From assembly GCA_026545225.1 (NCBI GenBank), contig CM048845.1, forward strand, positions 94,552,533 to 94,616,532: DNA of 64,000 nucleotides. Direction: 5' to 3'. The DNA comes from Cornus controversa (taxonomy: Eukaryota > Streptophyta > Magnoliopsida > Cornales > Cornaceae). The number at the start of each line of letters is the position of its first letter. The stretch's first letter is position 1. Shown here one piece after another: positions 11,901 to 21,800 of this stretch. A model generated the notes under the pieces. It ran no database searches. It worked only from the letters and a program-made list of their open reading frames with translations, and had not been told where the DNA came from. The translations under genes were made by a program, and so were the position numbers.

Positions 11901-14900
11901 AGCGTTTTGCCTCCTACTCGATTCACATGGCTTTCCTTTGAGTTTCCTTTTAACAGAATTCACGAACAGGGAGGTGGTGACCCTCTTCTTTTCCGTTCGT
12001 TCTGGATCATCTCATTTTCTATGTATATCGCAAGAAAACTCTGTTTAGAGAGAGCCCATGCGTGGGATCTCACATGGAACCAACTCTCTAGCTTTGGGAC
12101 CCACTAGTTCTCCAACTAGAAACAAATTAGAACTCCTAGTCCTCATCAGATTTTATTCCATATTTATCTCCTAATAATAGGGAACAAAAAGCCCATAATT
12201 GCAAAATTTTCCACCAACATATTTACAAGGTAGCACTAGATAGTAAGTTATTTACAAGTGAGTCCCTTTCTAGCACTTGTTTGCTAATAGGCCCTTTCAC
12301 TTTTCTTTATTCCAATACAAGCCACAAGGATAATAAATTTATTTCACTATCATCCTTCTAGACTTATATTTAATTCTAAACGGTAATTGGACTCATATAA
12401 TAGGTGAATATATTCCAATCGATTTAAGAATTCATGGAATAACATCTTGGTTCATTCAAACAAGTATAGATTCCATGTTGAAGATCTATGTGTACCTAAT
12501 ATAATAATCATGCAACCCAATCATGCCTCAATATAGCTCCCAATTAAGTATCACCAGTTGACAATGTCAAAGTTTAACATGACATTATAAAGGTCATATA
12601 ATCTTCTCAGGTCTAAGGACTAATTTACAAGTATCTCTTTATTTTCCTTGATAATGATCAATTAGAGAATTTGTTCTAGATCCAGATCAATACATATACC
12701 TCCTTATATGCATCCATATATCCGCTTAGGGATCACTATTCCAATGGTTAACCAATACATAAATGCATCAACATGATATATTGTAGTCTCCAAGTGAATT
12801 GTCTACCTCTTCACTCATGACTAAGAACAAAATAAAGTTACAGAGAAACCAATTTTTTTTCTTCTTATCTTTATAATTCTCCAATAATAACTATATATTT
12901 CCTATAGCTTAATGTTAGGGCATAATTAATATAACACTCATATAATTTAAACATGTATGTAGGCAATGTACTTGTTGGAGAATATATTATTGGAGTGATT
13001 CAAGCCTTGATAGAAGATTGATAGGAGTGATTTATTGGATTGATTTTAGGAATCTTCCATTAATGTATTTTTCATGTTTATCACGTGTATTCTTTCACCT
13101 ATAAATAGAGGTGGTCATTGTAAGCAAAACTAAGAGAGAATACAATAAAAGTGATGTAGCCCTTTGGGCGTTGTGTGCCGCGGATGTAGGCCGTAGTGGC
13201 CGAATCACGTTATATTCTTCTGTTCTTCTTGTTTTATCTCTCTTTTCAATTTTATTTTATTTTATCATCAGTAATAATAAAATTCATAATTAAATAAACC
13301 AATAAAATAACAAAATGTTGGCTCTTATGTGGACTAAGTGGTTCTAAAACTGGGTCCAATTCTTTGTTGCTGGTGCCAGTGTAGAAGATAAGCTAATATA
13401 GAGGAACTAAAGTCATCCTTGGCTTTCCCACAAATACATGTTACTTAATTAAATATATTCATATCAGCCATGTAACAGTGGAAGTGAACAAATTCATAGA
13501 TAACAGAGAGCTCATTCATGTGACAAAAAATTAAATATCAGTACACATAAATGATAATCGGAAGACAAAATCATCTCTAATTAAGCTAAAATTTTAGATG
13601 ACATTGGCGATATAGGAAGTTTCAAATTCAACAGTCAGATCTTGAATGCTTATACAAAATTCTTTGAAATACAACTTTAGCCAATATGGAAGAGGCCTTT
13701 TAATGTTTTATGTTGGGTGAATAATAATTCTTATAATTGCTGTTGTGAACCAAGGGTTTACGCAATTGATGATTAATTGATTATATATTATGTCTGGAGC
13801 AATCTAAATAAAACCTTTTGTAAACCCATTATTTTATATAATTGAAGAACTCACTTGGAGTTTTTTGGTCATTTTTCCTCTCCACTGCAGGGTATTGCAT
13901 AAAATTTGATGTTCTTGTGATCAGAATTTCCAATTATTTTTTTGTATTTTTTGCTTCCACATATATATTATTCTCTCTCTTATGGAACCTCTAAAGGGAT
14001 AAAGTGTAGCTCTCCTAACATGCAGAAAGAGAAGTTTGACTTAGACACTAGGTCTATGTAGTGAAAATCAGTAACTGTAATAAAAGAGGAATAACAAAAA
14101 TAACGTGGGTTAAATATGAGGAAAAAAAAAGACTTGACAACATGTAAAATAACAGAAATTAAGACCCTAGATAGAGCACATCAGCATAAAATCCCTATTA
14201 CCCCACCCTCAAGTTGCAGAGACAATCAATTGGAAAAATTCTTATTATGTGACACTAACAACTCGTTAAAAAGCATGCCAACCATTTTATAGACAATAAT
14301 GGATCTCGAATATCAACAAATATACATACATTTCTGAGCATTATTACAGCAGGACAATTCTCATTGGATGTCTCAGATAAGCATCACAGTCTTGGGGAAA
14401 ACATCACTATTAAATAAAGCACACACTAATTTAATGTTTAACATCAGTCGAGCAGAAACAATTTGGAAGTTACCATACTTTTCTCCTCCTAATTCTACAC
14501 GAGGAGATAAAATGATGCGGGAGCATCTACAAGGCTCTCCAAGACTAATCGGGCCGCTAGTCAACTAGGCTTGGGTTATTTTAGGGTCTTTATTATTTAC
14601 TTATTTTCTGTGTCTTATTTGATTTTTATGTTTTATGTTATTTGGTAGATGATATTTGTAATCCTAGTCTCTTTTAAAAAGTCATGTGACTGTCATATGA
14701 GTTTTAAGTACTTTGGAGGGTTAGGATTTATTAGCTATGGAAGTAATCAAGGGCTAGGATGCTAGGGCTGCTGTAACCCTAGTATAAATAGCCTATTAAG
14801 AGACTTTATAGGGGTTTTTTTTTATATTTTTTATTCCAAAAGATTAGACTTAAGAGTTTCTCTGGGCCTCTTTGCCCTAGAACTCACCTATCTACGTTCC

Positions 14901-17900
14901 AACTTCAATTTTATTGCTTTGTACCTCTATATTTCTGCTTTTTTATTGCTGGAAATCCCTTTCCTTTGAGGTTTTGCACTGTTACAGTTGCCGGACAGCA
15001 GCTTATCGCTACTGCTTTGCATCATAAAAGATCCTCAAAGATATGAGGAAATTTTATATTTATATGATTAATTACTTAAAATTAGTGATTCAAGTTTTCC
15101 AAGTTTCTCTGAAGTGAATGTTATTTTATAACAAACAGAGAATATATTTCTCCTTTTATTATTGTACCACTCATGTGCTTCTTGTATATTCCCATTTGTT
15201 TATATATCAAGGGACATGTGAACCATTACAAATCTTTAAATCAATTAAGGTCTACAATATCTAAGTTTATGTATCATTGCATTTATTACCGAAGGTTATA
15301 TGTTTGATGATGGCGAAAAAACAGATCATAAAGATAGAATTGAAGTCCAAATGGAACTACCTTTCCTAGTATTGTGTTGGTTAAATGGATTGTGTAATTA
15401 TTGAGTTAGAATCATGTGAATAGGACATAGAATCTTCACTGAGAAAGTAATGCAAAGTGCTATAGTAAAAGAAGTCACCGGTTCATCAAAGAATGACGCA
15501 TCCCATTGAAGCCCGGGGTTAAGAAGTGAAACCTACAAAAGAGAAAAACTTATGAATACTGCAAAATGAGCAATAGAAAGAAAAATATAATCATCATTCA
15601 ATGCAAAAAAACCTCAATCTCAGCTTCTAGAAGAACCTCACCGCACTTATGATAAATGCAGCAATAGATCCAAAGCCCACAAGAGAATTCATATTTGGCG
15701 ATCCCTTTGTAAATGCCCTTAGACCATCAAAAAGCAAATCTACAACAAATACACATATATTTTGAATCAGTCAACTTATTTAATTGAACTTGAGGTTTAC
15801 ACTGTACAATAAAGAGTCAACTCTTGCAATTGCAGCACTAAGGTACTGAAATACAAAGGTTGACAAAATAAATATCACTGTGGAAATTAGTTTGTGGTTA
15901 TAAGATTGAGCAAGTAAACTGTATGCTACCCAAGTTAAAGGCGGATTTCATTGGGTACAGAGATCCAATACAAATGAATCCTAAGATTAATGGCAACAAA
16001 AATTAAAACATAGTAAGTAATATTTGAGCCAATCCAGTTGGCAAGAGAGGAAGTATGTATGAAATAAAAGTAAAAGAATAATAGACTTTCCCATTGGTTA
16101 CAGTGAATCAATGAAAATTATCTACCCTAGATTGACTTTTACACATAAAACTGATGAAAGAACACTTGTGCAGTGTAATTTCCAAAGTAACTCCGAATCT
16201 TCTAATTCACAGTAGATTTCCAAAAGAATATTACCTTCAAATTTTACATCCTTCCCAATTGGATGTTACACTTCCATGATTCAAACAGATTGAGCACTGG
16301 AGAATAAAGGTCTCAACCTCTACCAACAAGCACCAAGCAAGATCTCCACAAGAGGTTTTCAGAAGGCAATGTATTACATAATGGTTGTAGTACTGTACAG
16401 GAATTAACATGCTCTATAAACTGACGCCTTCTCTTTTAACTATGAATTATTGTCCAGGAACTCCTAATAATAAAAGCAATTGATTTGGCTATAGTAGGCA
16501 AGTCAGCTATGGTTACCGATAAACCTTAAATTTCTCATTTCACAGAGTAGTTAAATCTGAGAAAATGGAAGATTTGAGAAGTCCAAATTAGAATTTGGTC
16601 TTTTTTGCACACATTGCACAATTTTGAGACTGTAAATTGGCATATGGCAATGTACTCGAAAAGGTTAGCATTCATTAGACACGAAAATGCTAACATTAAA
16701 GCACCTGTAACAACTAATGGAAGAAATCTATAACATATAAGGAATACTTGAGGCACGCATGAATCGCCTGCATTCATACTTCAACCTATTTCATTTATCA
16801 ATGAAATCTTTTATATGTGTCCGATTGTATGTTTAGATAACCAAATCTCACACGCATTGCATAATACAAAATTTGTGTTTGTGTGCATGTTTTGAGAGAA
16901 CCAAGTCCCCGGCGCATTCCACAATACAAATTGAACCAGCAATGTAAAAAAGATCAATCAATGAAGTGCGAACTAACTAACCTCGTCCTGGTCCCAACAG
17001 AGCCCCCAAAGACAAACCACCTTTGACATACGAATTATGAAGTAGCCCCCAGAAGGATCCTGAACCAACAAAAAGGTAATACAGATTGAATTAAACGCAC
17101 TTCGCTGCCACCACAGAGTACATTGTTAGCTTAGCATTGGAAACGTGTGTGTGTTTGTGTGTATAAAAACTGAATTTTTGCTGTCAAAAGCAAGAAAAGT
17201 AGTTCAGAAAAGTGCGAAATAATCAGTAATGAATTAGAAAATATGTGTGTGTATGTGTCTATTCCGTACCATGAGCAACATGGATTCCAAGAGAATGCAA
17301 TATATGAGAAGCGTGCGATCCACAACACAGAGCCACCAAAGTCCAAGCAAAAGCCACTCTGTTTCGACTCTTCACCAGCAACTCCGCCTTCCTTTCCTCC
17401 ATCTCATTCCACTTCCTCACCTTCTCTTCGACTCCAAACCCCGAAACCCTCCTCTTCGCTGGAAATCCACACTCGGTCAGTCTTCGGGCGAAATCCTCGG
17501 CCACATTGCCCGAGAATTTGGCCTCCGGCTTCAATCGAATCGCTGCCGTCTCGGTCAACATGTTGACCACCGCCGAGTGGACTCGGTCGTCGGAGTATAA
17601 GATCGACTTGACTCGTGAGACGCACGAGCTGCACATCATTCCGGTGACGTCGAGAAGCACCGATGACTCGACTCCCCGTTGTTGCTGCTGTTCTTGAAAT
17701 TCCGGCGACGGAGCTTTGAATTCAACGGCCTTCGCGCGAATGAGATTGGGGACAAAGAGTGGCCTGAAAAGATGAGTACGACGTCGTGTTTGAGGTACGG
17801 GATTGAACTGAAGCCGGTTAGCTCTAGAACTTGTGATGTAGTGAAAGCAGAGCTTGGGATGAGGAAAGAGAGAGATTCGTAGGATATTATCAGTTGCCAT
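3725..17900 (-). CDS. PAA2: Chloroplast thylakoid copper-transporting P1B-type ATPase, N-terminal half (PAA2/HMA8 type), partial
   Basis: Eight exons on the minus strand join in phase: 17900-17270, 17059-16982, 15739-15642, 15532-15479, 8725-8642, 7257-7093, 5795-5685 and 3793-3725, giving 430 codons. Residues 1 to about 60 are a Ser/Arg-rich, acid-poor plastid transit peptide. A heavy-metal-associated domain follows with its copper ligands at C90 and C93 (MCSSC). Next come transmembrane segments, the actuator domain with TGES at 386-389, and a region ending in IVRM. The wording closely follows Arabidopsis PAA2, about 880 aa long, which pumps Cu into the thylakoid lumen for plastocyanin. The phosphorylation (DKTGT) and CPC parts are not in the window, so the gene continues leftwards. 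Intron 5 is 6.75 kb. Start choice: the first ATG of the long frame at 17900; an ATG at 17905 is in another frame. Confidence 0.93.
4524..4838 (+). CDS. Doubtful 104-aa ORF with a signal-anchor-like segment, inside a PAA2 intron
   Basis: An open frame antisense to PAA2, between its exons 7 and 8. The first 20 residues are polar. A strongly hydrophobic Leu-rich stretch (about residues 26-48) and a His/Lys-rich stretch follow, as in small secreted plant peptide precursors. I do not recognise it. The N-terminal layout recalls CLE-type precursors, but no CLE peptide motif is visible at the C-terminus. A TATA-like CTCTATAAA sits directly against the ATG, too close to be its own core promoter. The surrounding plus strand is pyrimidine-rich, which by itself yields Leu/Ser/Pro-rich frames. 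It could be a decayed gene fragment or chance. Confidence 0.2.
   Translation: MKTPTPQRQTIITTTFCGGKANPYHHLLILLSLFLILVHLSSLSLTVPLSKHNKHHKHPITCSTSLQNLITNSVFHYLYHFTFLFTLFPEPNFRLTDEPFNNSA
4877..4995 (-). mobile_element. tRNA-derived SINE with target-site duplication
   Basis: The minus strand begins with a tRNA-like head. An A box (TAGCTCAATGGT) is near 4980 and a B box (GGTTCAAGCCC) near 4935, followed by a tail ending in an A run (the T run at 4877-4889). The nine bases TAATTGCAC flank it on both sides (4868-4876 and 4996-5004), as expected of a retroposed copy. It is not a tRNA gene: the cloverleaf arms do not pair. It lies in a PAA2 intron, in the same sense as PAA2. Confidence 0.75.
5093..5263 (-). 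mobile_element. Truncated micro-TRIM element (one LTR plus internal region)
   Basis: Bases 5093-5165 are a 73-bp LTR of the family described at 10850-11103. The polypurine tract (GAGGGGGCG on the minus strand) and most of the short internal region follow. The copy stops near 5263, before the primer-binding site and second LTR. Its flanks show no target duplication, consistent with 5' truncation. Confidence 0.75.
6124..6815. mobile_element. Candidate non-autonomous hAT-like DNA element
   Basis: The ends are loosely inverted. The left end reads CAAGAGGTATAAAACTGG; the right end, read in reverse complement, gives CAAGTAGAGGTGTAAAGCAG. Both subterminal regions are rich in GGCC/GCCC words, as in many plant hAT-like elements, while the middle (6340-6690) is very AT-rich and non-coding. 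I could not see a convincing 8-bp target duplication, so the call is tentative. Confidence 0.35.
8949..9004. repeat. Compound microsatellite (AAT)n then (AAG)n
   Basis: About 12 AAT units are followed directly by about 8 AAG units, just upstream of PAA2 exon 5 on the gene's own strand (in intron 5). Confidence 0.95.
9332..9446 (+). mobile_element. Complete tRNA-derived SINE with 15-bp target-site duplication
   Basis: A 115-bp element has a tRNA-like head (A box around TGGCCGAATGGTA at 9345-9357, B box GGTTCGACTC near 9393) and an A-rich tail at 9427-9446. The 15-bp flank AGATTTGATGTCTAC (9317-9331) is repeated with one change at 9447-9461. It lies in PAA2 intron 5, antisense to the gene. It is not a working tRNA gene because the acceptor and anticodon stems do not form. 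Confidence 0.85.
10230..10640. repeat. Left copy of an old dispersed direct repeat
   Basis: This stretch shares an ordered series of blocks with 11132-11640. Examples are the AAAGATCTCAC block, GGATGAACTC/GGTGAATTC, a GAGGCTTC...AAGAAG block, and TTAAAATATCCCAC followed by a conserved TGTGGGAAA. The two copies lie in the same orientation about 0.9 kb apart and may be LTRs of an old non-autonomous element. Confidence 0.5.
10850..11103 (-). mobile_element. Complete micro-TRIM LTR retroelement, 254 bp, with perfect 5-bp TSD
   Basis: Two direct LTRs, 10850-10922 (73 bp) and 11032-11103 (72 bp), start TG and end CA and are near identical. On the minus strand the 5' LTR is followed by TGGTATCACAGC, an initiator-Met-tRNA type primer-binding site. 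The internal region is 109 bp with no coding capacity. A G-rich polypurine tract (GTGAGTGGGGG) precedes the 3' LTR. TAGCC flanks both sides (10845-10849 and 11104-11108). These are the hallmarks of a terminal-repeat retrotransposon in miniature. It lies in PAA2 intron 5, in the same sense as the gene. Confidence 0.9.
11132..11640. repeat. Right copy of the old direct repeat, interrupted by a MITE
   Basis: This is a diverged partner of 10230-10640 (see there). The extra length compared with the left copy is largely the foldback insert at 11227-11333. Confidence 0.5.
11227..11333. mobile_element. Foldback MITE of about 107 bp
   Basis: The whole segment is nearly its own reverse complement. GGATCCTCTCAAGTGCA on the left pairs with TGCACTGGAGAGAATCC on the right, and GGACGGTGGGGATCA pairs with TGATCCCCACCGTCC closer in, leaving a short central loop. 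It has no coding capacity. Target duplication is unclear. Confidence 0.75.
11750..12930. other. Intron sequence resembling LTR-retrotransposon non-coding DNA
   Basis: No protein motif is visible. Unusually for an intron, it has runs of complex, moderately AT-rich sequence with TGTTA/TAACA boundary-like words near 12935, recalling long copia-type LTRs in reverse orientation. I cannot fix its ends. Confidence 0.25.
12973..13270 (+). mobile_element. Solo LTR, about 298 bp
   Basis: It starts TGTTGGAGAA and ends in ATCA. A core promoter-like CACCTATAAATAGAGG is near 13097. The flanks GTACT (12968-12972) and GTAAT (13271-13275) match at 4 of 5 bases, as an aged 5-bp target duplication. No internal region is present. 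Its first 100 bases resemble the LTR start at about 2058. It lies in PAA2 intron 5, antisense to the gene. Confidence 0.65.
14560..15030 (+). other. Possible LTR remnant with TATA box
   Basis: The non-coding stretch includes CTAGTATAAATAGCC at about 14778, followed by a pyrimidine-rich run and a CTGGAAATCC/TTGCCGGACAG region, like the U3-R-U5 order of a plant LTR. I cannot identify matching ends or target duplications. Confidence 0.3.
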
Positions 17901-18850
17901 TGCAATTGTTAGAGAGAGAGAGATTGTGCACGGTGATTTAGAATACCGGTAAATGAGGTGGTACTGGCGCTTAAAATCGCAGAGAAAATAAAAAGAAGGA
18001 AAAAAAAAGTGGTAGAGGCGTTGAATGAAATTTTAAATGTGGAATCATATTGTGACACGTGTCGAAGACTATATCCTCGTTTCTTTGCCTGCCAACGTGC
18101 CGTACGATACACTTAATTTTGTGGTCAAAATAGGAGGGGGACGGAAAGAATGACGTAAATTAACTAAGGACCACCGTCATCTTGTGCTCATACAAATTGC
18201 AGTCATAAAAGGCTTCAATTTAATCATAATGTAGTTAGTTATTAAAAATAAAATAAAATAAAATAAAATAACTTGTGAGTGTTTCTAGTTTAGTGTCAGC
18301 CAACGTTCATCCGTTGAATAAACTTAGCATGACTTAGCAAAAATTTATTTGCAACTTCAATTTAATATGATTCAAAGATTGTAATTGAGTCCAATTTCAT
18401 CAATTTTAAGATTGAGATTTTAAATTTAAATCAATTATTAGAAATAAAAATATATTAAAAATAATATGAAATTAATGATTTTGATCACGTTATATCTATT
18501 ATTACCGTAAAACAAAATAATTGTTTTGTTAAATTTATATAGATCTAGACGTTATTTGAACGTTGATCACGTTTTTCAAATTTTTCTAAAACAGTAGTCT
18601 CAGGAAAAGAAAATGATATAGGACAACTCAATTCATTATTAAATTTGAACTATTATCATAATATTAATAACACTTAAAAGTCAAATTTCACATTTATAGT
18701 ATAAAAAAATAATAATCAGCGCATTAAAAATTTCAAATTTATCACACACACAGAAGGTCTATCACGTGGGGAGCACATGAACAGTGTTGAATCCATATCC
18801 ATTCTCAACAGTGCGCTCGCTGTTATCCATTTGCGAAAGCACGGAAAGAA
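17901..18850. promoter_or_regulatory. Divergent promoter region between PAA2 and YLMG2-type genes
   Basis: The start codons of the two genes are 950 bp apart and face away from each other, so both promoters and 5' leaders must fit here. The PAA2 side has a purine-rich AGAGAGAGAGAG tract (17911-17922), typical of plant 5' leaders, just before its ATG. The middle (18240-18700) is very AT-rich, including a (AAAAT)n run at 18247-18270. An ACGTG G-box core lies near 18764 and another CACGTGTCG-like site near 18056. No TATA box can be assigned with confidence. Confidence 0.6.
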
Positions 18851-21800
18851 ATGGACGCTTCTTCACAGCACCAGAAATCCATGGCCAACGGGTTTGGTTT
18901 CAACAGTTTACTGCTACTCTCTTCCCCATTCATTCACACCCCATTCCCTCCCCAACTCTTCACACAATCCTCCCACTCCAAACCCAACCCCCACCTCACT
19001 GTAAACCTTGTTCGTCATCTCCGTAGCTCAATCGTCTCCACTGCCGAGAATTGCCTCAGATTCTTAGACTCATTCGCTTCCCCAAACCCGGTTCTCGACA
19101 AACTCTTCGTTTTTTTCTCTTCCCATTTCCACGATTTCTGCCAGGTAACTCTCTATGTGTATGTGTACTGTATGTATATTTATATTGTTTATGTCTATAT
19201 ATGATGGTTTAAGTATAGGAAATAAGGTATTATAAGAACTTGGTCATCAAGAGAAAAGAATAACGTATATGCATTTCCGAAGTTGCATGTATCTTGTTCA
19301 TTATTGTTTAATATTAACTGTTTAGTAACAATTAAGAGTTGAATCCTTCTATTTTCTTGTGGGTAGCTTGTCAGTTCTAATGCTGTATTATAGATGAGTG
19401 TTAGCTCATTTGGTACCTACCCAGTTGGGTGAGATTTGGGTTGGCCTAGGTTTCAATCGTCCTTATGTAGAGTGGATTCATGAACAGTTGTAAGACATAT
19501 ACTAATGACGTAATAAAAATATAATGTTTCTTAAAAGAAAGGGAAATGTGTGCACTGTGCATATATGATATATATTAGACTTCATCCTAGGGGTGGCACC
19601 AATTGAACAAGGACCATAGGTCCAATTTAAGTTAGAAGGAATGACAAGGTCAAAATGAAGACCAAAAGGATGCCGGATTGAGTAGAAAGTATGTGATTCT
19701 TGTTATCCCCAGAGGATAAAATATGTGATGAAGTGTGATTTATGAGAATGGAAAGCCCCTAATAAAGCTGTATAGCCTGTATGACAAAAATCCATGTGTA
19801 ACAAACTCCAAGTTTTTGGCATATAAGGTTTTATTGAGTTTTTGAGTTGATAAGGCGGAAAATATTCAAAGGCAATTTCAATTTGACTTGCCATCCAATT
19901 TGAGGACCATTTTTTTTGTCATTCCCTTGCCTGATCACCCATAAAGATTTATTTTTATTTTTATTTTTTATGTGTTATGGATGTTACTTAACAATAACAT
20001 TCACTATCTATAAGACTATGACCACAATATTTATCGGTACAATTTTCGTCAGTATCAGAATCACTTTAGCATTGAAGTGCATTTTGGTGGTTCAGAAGCA
20101 TCAATAAAGAATATATAAACTGTGCCCTGGAATCATAAGGTCAAAGATCACGGGCCAAGTTCTTAGATTAACATCACAATGAAATGCAAAGATTAGAAAA
20201 AGGAAAATAATCCATGCCCAAGAGATCCGGGAGATCCATGTGAGACTATAGTAACACATTTCTTGGAAAAGTGGTTGGACAATCACATGACGATTCTAAT
20301 TGGTTTGTGCAGTATTTCCTTGAGAAATACCGTGCACTTTCTATTACATTTATGAGTTGGTCTATCTGCTCTATAATAACACGTTTCTCATAAAAGCTGT
20401 TGGACAATCATATGATGATTCTTATGGGGTTTTGCAGTATTTCCTTGAGAAATGCCGCACACTTTTTTTCATGCTATCATATTTATGAGTTGATCTATCT
20501 GCTCTATAATGAAGTTCTTTCATTTTATTAATTGCCATGAGTAGTTAATTGAACTCTATATTCAGATTCGTCGCAGAAACTACATAAATTTGAATTTCAT
20601 GGCCAATCACAATTTTGCTGCCATTATACCGGGCGATTCTGTGGCTGGGATTGTGGCGACTAATGGCATTCTGAATTTCTTGAATATTTACAATACACTA
20701 TTGGTTGTCAGGCTTGTTTTAACCTGGTTCCCTAACTCTCCTCCAGCCATTGTTAGCCCACTCAGGTATGCCACTAAGTTTTTTGAAGTTTACATTTGTG
20801 TAAACATATGACTCAGACAGCTTTTTGATGCAGCAGTTTACATTTGCGAATTAATTATGTGAAACATTTTCTCTTTTACTTTTTTAATGGGGTGTGGGCG
20901 GTTAGTGTTGTGTAAGAACTTCAGAAAGTTGCAGCTTTAAACATATATAAGCTCTAATCCACCTTGACTGTTTTGTTTTCCCATCACTTAATCTTATTAT
21001 CACCAAGGCAGCTCATGGTTGAATAAATGGGTTTTCTATGTCTTCAAGTTTTGCTAGATGTGATGAAGAACCATGGAAAGTCCACTGAGAATTTAGGTGA
21101 TCAGCTTAATATTGGTTTTATAATAATAAAGATTCGATTTCAGTTTTTAATTAATAATTGAAGGTACTAAGCGTGAACTTATTTATAACTTGCAAGTAAA
21201 GTTGTTAAATAGGGATCTTGCGTAGGATCAGTGGGAGATTTTCAGGATTGGATTGTAGGATCAAATTAAGAAATAAGAATCATAAAATCCTAAAAGAAGA
21301 GAAGAAGAATACTTAATAATATTTGTGCATCTGAGTTATCAAAATTGTCACGCCTCAATCTCTAACATAAGGATTCCTCTTCCTATTCGAACTTGAATAA
21401 CAAGCCATACACAGACTGATGGGAATTAATCTCCTTGATTCGGCATAACGGAAGTAAATTAAAAACACACACACACACACACACACAAACAAGACGAGAT
21501 TTACGTGGTTCAGCAAATCGCTTAATCCACGGGCGAAGAACAAATGTCTTTATTTCAATATATAGATTACACACTCTCTTTCTTTCTCTCTCACACAAAT
21601 TCAATTCAACTCTCTTATAGTTCTCTCTCTCTCTTCACACTTTTCTTCACCACTTTTTCTTCTCATCCTCACCTCTATTTATAGAGTCTTCAAACCTTAT
21701 TCCTTGTTGGATAAGGATTTCAATTACTTGAAGCCCAATACTTGCCTAACAAAAAATTACCAAATAAATTACAACTCTAAAATAGAAACCAATTACAATA

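Noticed and set aside
17243..17697. Plus-strand ORFs over PAA2 exon 1
   Set aside because: Antisense shadows of the well-supported minus-strand exon.
21355..21620. ORFs on both strands around a (CA)n run
   Set aside because: They encode poly Cys-Val or Thr-His from the microsatellite within a solo LTR; not genes.
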